Source of the DNA: Prolixibacteraceae bacterium
GTDB taxonomy: Bacteria > Bacteroidota > Bacteroidia > Bacteroidales > Prolixibacteraceae
DNA length: 13,710 bases
Direction of reading: 5' to 3'
Assembly (NCBI GenBank): GCA_014380255.1
Contig: JACMKG010000250.1
Location: forward strand, 1 to 13,710
This document shows, in pieces, positions 9,180 to 13,710 of the stretch; position 1 is the stretch's first letter, and each line of letters starts with the position of its first letter. A model generated the notes under the pieces. The model ran no database searches, was not told the DNA's origin, and saw only the letters and a program-made list of their open reading frames with translations. The position numbers and the translations under genes are program-made.

Positions 9180-9737
9180 ATGTCAAGGATAGGTAAACTA
9201 CCCATTGAAATACCAGCTGGTGTGAAAATTACTGTATCAGATTCAAATCTGGTAACAGTAAAAGGCCCGCTGGGTGAATTGAAACAACAGGTTGATCCGG
9301 AAATTACCTGCACATTGGAAGGTAATACGTTAACGGTTAATCGTCCTTCAGATGAGAAAAAACACCGTGCCATGCATGGCCTGTATCGTTCACTTGTCAA
9401 CAATATGGTGACAGGGGTGTCGAAAGGCTATGAGATAAAGCTTGAATTGGTTGGTGTTGGTTATCGTGCTGAAAACGATGGTCAGCTACTTGATTTAGTA
9501 TTAGGATATTCTCACCACACTTACCTGTTTCTTCCAAAAGAAGTTTCGGTGGAAGCAAAAAGTGATAAACGTGCTAATCCGGTAGTAACTTTAAAAAGTT
9601 GTGATAAACAACTGATAGGCCATATTGCTGCCAAAATCAGATCCTTCAGAAAACCTGAGCCTTATAAAGGAAAAGGTGTTAAGTTTGTTGGTGAACTTAT
9701 TAGGCGCAAAGCCGGTAAATCAGCTGGTGCTAAATAG
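9180..9737 (+). CDS. rplF: 50S ribosomal protein L6 (uL6)
   Basis: L6 binds the sarcin-ricin loop area near the factor-binding site and is needed late in 50S assembly. The 185-residue product begins MSRIGKLPIEIPAGV and has the two repeated L6 domains (about 1-80 and 81-175). The family signature PEPYKGKGVKFVGE is at 159-172, with tail RRKAGKSAGAK. The open frame extends upstream to a TTG at 9132 inside rpsH, but those 16 residues resemble nothing in the family and the consensus ribosome binding site marks 9180. The gene sits 15 bases before rplR. Confidence 0.97.
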   Translation: MSRIGKLPIEIPAGVKITVSDSNLVTVKGPLGELKQQVDPEITCTLEGNTLTVNRPSDEKKHRAMHGLYRSLVNNMVTGVSKGYEIKLELVGVGYRAENDGQLLDLVLGYSHHTYLFLPKEVSVEAKSDKRANPVVTLKSCDKQLIGHIAAKIRSFRKPEPYKGKGVKFVGELIRRKAGKSAGAK

Positions 9738-9752
9738 TAAAAAATAAAAACC

Positions 9753-10109
9753 ATGGCTTTAACGAAGCAAGAAAGAAGATATAGAATTAAGAAGAGAATC
9801 CGGAAAGTTGTTTCCGGAACTGCAGAAAGACCACGTCTAAATGTTTTTAGAAGCAACAAGCAGATTTATGCTCAGTTGATTGATGACTTGTCAGGAAAAA
9901 CATTGTTGGCAGTTTCTTCACTTAATAAAGATTTCGAAGGTACCGAGGGTACCAAAGTCGAAATAGCTGAGAAAGTAGGAAAGGCAATTGCTGCTAAAGC
10001 GATTGCTTCCGGAATCACGGCTGTTGTATTCGATCGTAATGGTTATTTGTACCACGGAAGAGTTAAACAATTAGCTGACGCTGCCCGTGAAGGTGGCCTT
10101 AAATTTTAA
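9753..10109 (+). CDS. rplR: 50S ribosomal protein L18 (uL18)
   Basis: L18 binds 5S rRNA and fixes it to the 50S central protuberance together with L5. The 118-residue product has the basic N-terminal tail ([14 protein letters not shown], 5-18), [16 protein letters not shown] (26-41) and the closing [23 protein letters not shown], all standard. An A-rich stretch with no Shine-Dalgarno motif precedes the ATG, and 5 bases separate it from rpsE. Confidence 0.97.
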   Translation: MALTKQERRYRIKKRIRKVVSGTAERPRLNVFRSNKQIYAQLIDDLSGKTLLAVSSLNKDFEGTEGTKVEIAEKVGKAIAAKAIASGITAVVFDRNGYLYHGRVKQLADAAREGGLKF

Positions 10110-10114
10110 TAGTT

Positions 10115-10630
10115 ATGGCAGGAGATATCAGAAAAGTAAAAACCAGTGATTTGGAACTGAAAGACCGGTTGGTAGCTATTAACCGTGTAACAAAAGTAAC
10201 CAAAGGGGGTAGAACATTTAGCTTCTCGGCAATTGTAGTTGTAGGTAATGAAGATGGTATCGTAGGCTGGGGCCTGGGAAAAGCCAGCGAAGTTACTACT
10301 GCAATTTCAAAAGGTGTTGATGCAGCTAAGAAAAACCTGGTAAAAGTTCCAATTTATAAAGGAACTATCCCTCATGAACAGGAAGCAAAATTTGGTGGTG
10401 CACGGGTATTTTTAAAACCAGCCACCTCTGGTACAGGAGTAAAAGCCGGTGGTGCTATGCGCTCGGTTTTGGAAAGTGTTGGAGTACACAATATCCTTGC
10501 TAAATCAAAAGGATCTTCAAATCCACACAACCTGGTAAAAGCTACCATGTCTGCCCTTCTTGAATTGCGTGATGCACATTCAGTTGCTGATCAACGCGGA
10601 GTTACTTTAGATAAAGTATTTAATGGATAA
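10115..10630 (+). CDS. rpsE: 30S ribosomal protein S5 (uS5)
   Basis: S5 is a 30S body protein beside S4 at the mRNA entry site and affects decoding accuracy. The 171-residue product has the N-terminal double-stranded RNA-binding-like domain (about 15-78) with [16 protein letters not shown] (30-45) and [10 protein letters not shown] (51-60), then the C-terminal domain with [20 protein letters not shown] (101-120). It follows rplR by 5 bases and is followed by rpmD after 6. Confidence 0.97.
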   Translation: MAGDIRKVKTSDLELKDRLVAINRVTKVTKGGRTFSFSAIVVVGNEDGIVGWGLGKASEVTTAISKGVDAAKKNLVKVPIYKGTIPHEQEAKFGGARVFLKPATSGTGVKAGGAMRSVLESVGVHNILAKSKGSSNPHNLVKATMSALLELRDAHSVADQRGVTLDKVFNG

Positions 10631-10636
10631 GAAGTT

Positions 10637-10816
10637 ATGGCTAAGATAAAAGTTACACAAGTAAGAAGTAAAATTGGTTCTGATTGGACGCAGAAAGCAA
10701 CGCTTACTGCTTTAGGAATCAAAAAACTTAACCGTGCGGTAGAACATGAGGTGACTCCACAAATTATCGGTATGATAAATAAAGTGAAGCATCTCGTAAA
10801 GGTTGAAGAAGTTTAA
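10637..10816 (+). CDS. rpmD: 50S ribosomal protein L30 (uL30)
   Basis: This short gene encodes a 59-residue protein, the same length as E. coli L30, which sits on the 50S solvent side and touches 5S/23S rRNA. My translation starts [20 protein letters not shown], then [20 protein letters not shown], and ends in HLVKVEEV before TAA. The pattern of a beta strand, a SxIG turn, LxxLGLxK-like ALGIKKLN (25-32) and a closing strand is the family fold. The position between rpsE and rplO is the classical one. It is under 60 residues, so length-based gene finders may miss it. Confidence 0.95.
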   Translation: MAKIKVTQVRSKIGSDWTQKATLTALGIKKLNRAVEHEVTPQIIGMINKVKHLVKVEEV

Positions 10817-10836
10817 ACTTATTAAGATCAAGAAAT

Positions 10837-11283
10837 ATGGATTTAAGTAATCTTAAACCTGCTGAGGGTTCAACAAAAAGCGAAAAGCGAATTGGACGCG
10901 GTCAGGGCTCAGGGCACGGTGGCACTTCTACAAGAGGTCACAAAGGTGCCAAATCGAGATCAGGTTATAAAACCCGCCGTGGTTTTGAAGGTGGTCAGAT
11001 GCCTTTACAGCGTGTTGTACCTAAATTTGGATTTACAAATATCAATAGAAAAGCATTTAAGGCAATCAACCTGAATGTTATTCAGGAATTGGCTGAATCT
11101 TTAAACGTATCAATTATTGATGCTGATATTTTGATTGAAGCAGGTATGGCTTCAAAAAGAGATAAAATAAAGATTTTAGGTGATGGAGTATTGAACCTTA
11201 AATTGGAAGTTAAAGCTCACGCCTTTTCTAAAAGAGCTAAAGAGACTATCGAGAAATTAGAAGGAACCACCGAAATACTCTAA
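10837..11283 (+). CDS. rplO: 50S ribosomal protein L15 (uL15)
   Basis: L15 reaches deep into 23S rRNA with a glycine- and arginine-rich N-terminal extension and helps late 50S assembly. The 148-residue product starts [12 protein letters not shown]. It shows the extended part [18 protein letters not shown] (20-37), then [20 protein letters not shown] (47-66), and a globular C-terminal domain with the [20 protein letters not shown] segment. Length is normal. A 20-base gap follows rpmD, and secY starts 4 bases after the stop. Confidence 0.97.
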   Translation: MDLSNLKPAEGSTKSEKRIGRGQGSGHGGTSTRGHKGAKSRSGYKTRRGFEGGQMPLQRVVPKFGFTNINRKAFKAINLNVIQELAESLNVSIIDADILIEAGMASKRDKIKILGDGVLNLKLEVKAHAFSKRAKETIEKLEGTTEIL

Positions 11284-11287
11284 GCTG

Positions 11288-12631
11288 ATGAAAAAGTTTA
11301 TAGAAACCCTAAAGAATATTTATAAAATCGAAGACTTGCGGTCCCGTTTGGGGGTTACATTGTTCTTCCTTTTGATATATCGTTTAGGATCGTATGTTTC
11401 TTTACCCGGTGTGGATCCAGCTCAGTTGGAAAATCTCGCTAACCAAACATCTGAAGGGTTGCTCGGATTGTTGGATATGTTCTCTGGAGGTGCATTTTCC
11501 CAAGCATCAATTTTTGCTTTGGGAATTATGCCTTATATTTCAGCTTCAATTGTTATTCAGTTGTTGGGTATCGCGGTACCCTACTTCCAACGTTTACAAA
11601 AAGAAGGTGAATCAGGACGCAGGAAGATCAATCAGTTAACTCGTTATCTGACTGTTATTATCCTACTCTTCCAGGCACCAGCCTATTTAGTGAATCTTCA
11701 TGCACAGTTACCTGAATCAGCTTTCGCCATTACAGGCACACTTTTCACCATTTCATCGACTATTATTTTAACAGCCGGTTCAATGTTTGTAATGTGGCTT
11801 GGTGAAAGAATCACTGATAAAGGTATTGGTAATGGAATTTCATTAATAATCATGATAGGTATTATTGCCCGACTTCCACATTCTATCGTTGCAGAATTTA
11901 TTTCTCGTATCGAACAGCAAGGTGGTGGTATGGTAATGTTCTTATTGGAATTTGTTGTTTTGATCGTTGTATTTATGGGAGCTATTTTACTGGTTCAAGG
12001 AACCCGTAAAATTCCTGTACAATATGCAAAACGAATCGTAGGCAACAAACAATATGGTGGTGTTCGTCAGTACATACCTCTGAAAGTAAATGCTGCAGGA
12101 GTTATGCCAATCATTTTTGCCCAGGCAATCATGTTTATTCCTATTAGTCTTGCAGGATTCGCTCAATCTGATAGTTTGAGTGGATTTGCTTCGGCATTTG
12201 CAGATCATACAGGTTTTTGGTATAATCTCACTCAATTTAGTCTTGTTATATTATTCACGTACTTCTATACTGCAATTACAGTAAATCCTATGCAAATGGC
12301 AGAAGATATGAAGAAAAACGGTGGTTTCATTCCAGGTGTAAAACCAGGAAAGAAAACAGTTGAATTTCTTGATACCATTATGTCCAGAATAACATTACCC
12401 GGATCAGTATTCCTGGGTATTGTAACTATTCTGCCTGCATTTGCGATGATGGCTGGAATTAATACTCAGTTTGCCTATTTCTTTGGGGGAACTTCACTGT
12501 TAATTCTTGTGGGTGTAGTACTTGATACTTTGCAACAAATTGAGAGTCACTTATTGATGCGTCATTATGATGGTTTGATGAAATCAGGCCGTATCAAAGG
12601 ACGTACCAGTACAAGTGGAGCAATGTACTAA
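11288..12631 (+). CDS. secY: Protein translocase channel subunit SecY
   Basis: SecY is the inner-membrane channel that, with SecE and SecG, passes or inserts proteins delivered by SecA or by ribosomes. The 447-residue product has ten hydrophobic segments, roughly at 21-38, 76-95, 119-139, 150-171, 180-197, 215-237, 271-292, 313-333, 369-391 and 397-414. A plug-like part lies near 58-72, RITDKGIGNGISLII at 174-188, and the cytosolic loop with RKIPVQYAKR at 240-249. In the next cytosolic loop FIPGVKPG (347-354) has Lys352 where E. coli has Arg357, a residue important for SecA-driven export there; I think Lys is usual in Bacteroidota. The gene sits 4 bases after rplO and ends the long uninterrupted run of genes. 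Confidence 0.98.
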   Translation: MKKFIETLKNIYKIEDLRSRLGVTLFFLLIYRLGSYVSLPGVDPAQLENLANQTSEGLLGLLDMFSGGAFSQASIFALGIMPYISASIVIQLLGIAVPYFQRLQKEGESGRRKINQLTRYLTVIILLFQAPAYLVNLHAQLPESAFAITGTLFTISSTIILTAGSMFVMWLGERITDKGIGNGISLIIMIGIIARLPHSIVAEFISRIEQQGGGMVMFLLEFVVLIVVFMGAILLVQGTRKIPVQYAKRIVGNKQYGGVRQYIPLKVNAAGVMPIIFAQAIMFIPISLAGFAQSDSLSGFASAFADHTGFWYNLTQFSLVILFTYFYTAITVNPMQMAEDMKKNGGFIPGVKPGKKTVEFLDTIMSRITLPGSVFLGIVTILPAFAMMAGINTQFAYFFGGTSLLILVGVVLDTLQQIESHLLMRHYDGLMKSGRIKGRTSTSGAMY

Positions 12632-12632
12632 T

Positions 12633-12671
12633 AACTATTTGGGCATCTTTTGCCCAAGATAGATGATAGTT
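12633..12671 (+). terminator. Nested hairpin just after secY, possible terminator or processing site
   Basis: Directly after the secY stop, TTGGGCA (12639-12645) and TGCCCAA (12651-12657) form a perfect 7-bp stem with a 5-base loop. An outer pair, AACTAT (12633-12638) and ATAGTT (12666-12671), can close around it with an 8-base bulge on the 3' side. No T-run follows on either strand, so a standard intrinsic terminator is not shown; RNA end protection or processing is equally possible. Confidence 0.45.
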
Positions 12672-12710
12672 CTAAACTTGTTAAATTAAATTCAAAAATA
12701 CTGTAGTAAG

Positions 12711-12737
12711 TCCGGTAATTCTTGTAGTTTTGCCGGA
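12711..12737 (+). other. Second inverted repeat in the secY-infA gap
   Basis: TCCGGTAA (12711-12718) pairs with TTGCCGGA (12730-12737) over 8 bp, including one G-T wobble, around an 11-base loop. It is followed by TTTATTA, a weak T-rich stretch, so this could be a poor intrinsic terminator. The loop and right arm also contain TAGTTTTG (12725-12732), which fits the Bacteroidota -7 promoter consensus TAnnTTTG, but no -33 TTG lies at the expected distance. Confidence 0.4.
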
Positions 12738-12744
12738 TTTATTA

Positions 12745-12768
12745 ACGGAAAATTATTTATCTTTCCGT
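12745..12768 (+). other. Third inverted repeat upstream of infA
   Basis: ACGGAAA (12745-12751) and TTTCCGT (12762-12768) form a perfect 7-bp stem with a 10-base A/T-rich loop. It ends 66 bases before the infA start. It lacks a following T-run. Its arms share the CGGA/TCCG core with the second repeat, so alternative pairing between the two is possible. It could be part of an infA leader. Confidence 0.4.
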
Positions 12769-12834
12769 ATAGATGTTGTAATCTGATTTTAATTTTAGAA
12801 AATAAACATAAAATATTTCGATTAGTCTACATTT

Positions 12835-13056
12835 ATGGCAAAACAGTCTTCTATACAACAAGACGGAACAATCATTGAATCATTATCAAATGCAATGTTC
12901 AGGGTTGAATTGGAAAATGGACATACCATTACGGCACATATCTCCGGAAAGATGAGGATGCATTACATCAAGATTCTACCTGGCGATAAGGTGAAAGTTG
13001 AAATGTCTCCATACGACCTGACCAAAGGAAGAATTACTTTTAGATACAAAAACTAA
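12835..13056 (+). CDS. infA: Translation initiation factor IF-1
   Basis: IF-1 binds the 30S A site during initiation and helps IF-2 and IF-3 select the initiator tRNA. The 73-residue product is a single OB fold: [17 protein letters not shown], then [20 protein letters not shown] (19-38), [24 protein letters not shown] with the family LPGD and SPYDL, and GRITFRYK at the end. Length matches the family (about 72). It is separated from secY by 203 bases holding three inverted repeats, so it may have its own promoter; map and adk, which often precede it in other bacteria, are absent. No Shine-Dalgarno motif is seen. Confidence 0.97.
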   Translation: MAKQSSIQQDGTIIESLSNAMFRVELENGHTITAHISGKMRMHYIKILPGDKVKVEMSPYDLTKGRITFRYKN

Positions 13057-13067
13057 AAAATAAAATA

Positions 13068-13184
13068 ATGAAAGTAAGAGCATCCATTAAAAAACGTAGC
13101 GCTGACTGCAAAATTGTTCGCAGGAAAGGCCGTTTGTACGTGATTAACAAAAAGAATCCTAAGTACAAACAACGTCAGGGATAA
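13068..13184 (+). CDS. rpmJ: 50S ribosomal protein L36 (bL36), zinc-free form
   Basis: This 38-residue gene lies 11 bases after infA. The translation is [20 protein letters not shown], then [18 protein letters not shown], matching the L36 frame from MKVRAS to KQRQG with normal length. Of the four zinc ligands of the classical form, only Cys14 remains; the positions of Cys11, Cys27 and His33 are Ser, Asn and Tyr, so this is the zinc-independent type. L36 binds 23S rRNA and links domains II, V and VI. It is too short for common length cut-offs. The run AAAAAATAAAATA before the ATG is typical of starts here. Confidence 0.95.
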   Translation: MKVRASIKKRSADCKIVRRKGRLYVINKKNPKYKQRQG

Positions 13185-13189
13185 TTAAT

Positions 13190-13197
13190 TAACTTTG
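13190..13197 (+). promoter_or_regulatory. Candidate Bacteroidota -7 promoter element before rpsM
   Basis: TAACTTTG, followed by TA, matches the known Bacteroidota sigma-ABfr -7 consensus TAnnTTTG and lies in the 28-base rpmJ-rpsM gap, 15 bases before the ATG. A transcript would start only a few bases before rpsM. No TTG is found 19-21 bases upstream, and the same 8-mer pattern also occurs inside coding sequence in this window (for example TAAGTTTG in rplF), so chance is quite possible. Confidence 0.3.
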
Positions 13198-13212
13198 TAA
13201 AAAAATTTATTT

Positions 13213-13590
13213 ATGGCTCGTATAAGTGGTGTTGACATCCCTAACAATAAGAGAGGCGAAATAGCATTAACCTATATTTACGGTATTGGACGCAATCTTT
13301 CCGTAACGCTTCTTGAAAAAGCCGGCGTTGACAAAAACATCAAAGTCCAGGATTGGACGGATGAACATCTGGCTGCTATTCGTGCAGCAATCAGTGGTAG
13401 CATTAAGGTAGAAGGCGAATTACGCTCTGAAACCCAAATGAATATTAAGCGATTAATGGATATCGGTTGTTACCGTGGTATTCGTCATCGTGTTGGCTTA
13501 CCTCTTCGTGGACAAAGCACTAAAAATAATGCTCGTACACGTAAAGGAAAAAGAAAAACTGTTGCTAATAAGAAAAAAGCCACTAAATAA
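13213..13590 (+). CDS. rpsM: 30S ribosomal protein S13 (uS13)
   Basis: S13 sits at the top of the 30S head, forms bridges to L5, and its C-terminal tail reaches the P-site tRNA. The 125-residue product starts [19 protein letters not shown], has [10 protein letters not shown] (21-30) and the helix-turn-helix region, then [20 protein letters not shown] and a very basic tail ending KKKATK. The position before rpsK is the classical alpha operon order. A candidate promoter element lies in the short gap upstream; no Shine-Dalgarno motif is seen. Confidence 0.97.
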   Translation: MARISGVDIPNNKRGEIALTYIYGIGRNLSVTLLEKAGVDKNIKVQDWTDEHLAAIRAAISGSIKVEGELRSETQMNIKRLMDIGCYRGIRHRVGLPLRGQSTKNNARTRKGKRKTVANKKKATK

Positions 13591-13604
13591 TTGATATTTG
13601 AATT

Positions 13605-13710
13605 ATGGAAAAAAAGACTGTTTATACAAAAAAACGAGTTGTTATCGTTGAGGCAATCGTACAAGCGCACATTCATTCTTCATTCAACAACATCATTGTG
13701 TCTTTGACCA
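13605..13710 (+). CDS. rpsK: 30S ribosomal protein S11 (uS11), 3'-truncated by window edge
   Basis: The window ends 35 codons into this gene. The visible part reads [20 protein letters not shown], then [15 protein letters not shown], with [11 protein letters not shown] matching the start of the S11 core. S11 forms the 30S platform near the E site together with S18. About 90 more residues are expected past the window. The gene follows rpsM by 14 bases; by the usual order rpsD, rpoA and rplQ should come next, outside the window. Confidence 0.92.
   Translation, partial: MEKKTVYTKKRVVIVEAIVQAHIHSSFNNIIVSLT

Noticed and set aside
12664..12690. Tiny open frame ATG ATA GTT CTA ... TAA in the secY-infA gap as a leader peptide
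   Set aside because: Eight codons with no ribosome binding site and no regulatory codon run; nothing distinguishes it from chance.
12725..12732. TAGTTTTG as the infA promoter -7 element
   Set aside because: It matches TAnnTTTG, but no -33 TTG lies 19-21 bases upstream and it overlaps the second inverted repeat; kept only as a remark.
1..13710. A hidden defence, mobile or biosynthetic system
   Set aside because: Every stretch over about 40 bases apart from the secY-infA gap is accounted for by core translation or secretion genes in their usual order; no direct repeats, integrase, transposase or unknown gene is present.

Overview
This window is a stretch of the bacterial str-S10-spc-alpha ribosomal protein super-operon. 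All 27 genes lie on the + strand and are packed end to end. Several signs point to the phylum Bacteroidota, probably class Bacteroidia: fusA runs directly into rpsJ with no tuf between them; L2 carries HPMGGGEG where most bacteria have HPHGGGEG; S14 and L36 are the zinc-free forms; S10 contains an [11 protein letters not shown] segment; start codons mostly follow A/T-rich stretches with no Shine-Dalgarno motif; and base composition is moderately AT-rich. These taxon calls rest on recall of family sequences, not on a search.

Layout: 1-2074 holds the 3' part of fusA (EF-G), cut by the window edge. From 2105 to 7199 is the S10 block: rpsJ, rplC, rplD, rplW, rplB, rpsS, rplV, rpsC, rplP, rpmC, rpsQ. 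From 7202 to 12631 is the spc block: rplN, rplX, rplE, rpsN, rpsH, rplF, rplR, rpsE, rpmD, rplO, secY. A 203-base gap (12632-12834) is the only sizeable non-coding region and contains three inverted repeats in a row. After it come infA, rpmJ, rpsM and the first 35 codons of rpsK, which begin the alpha-type block. Two genes too short for a 60-codon cut-off, rpmD (59 aa) and rpmJ (38 aa), are present and intact.

The genes work together: most products are structural proteins of the 30S and 50S subunits. EF-G drives translocation, IF-1 acts in initiation, and SecY is the membrane channel that receives chains from ribosomes. Spacing is tight, with 1-base stop/start overlaps (TAATG) at rplC/rplD, rplP/rpmC and rplE's start, so transcription as one unit and translational coupling are likely.

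I found no hidden accessory system, mobile element, CRISPR array or RNA gene. The points most worth a second look are the three-hairpin secY-infA gap (where map and adk are absent), strong Shine-Dalgarno motifs at rpsS and rplF in a lineage that rarely uses them, and an unusual L3 loop. Starts of rplW, rplX and rplF were moved inward from the longest open frame.
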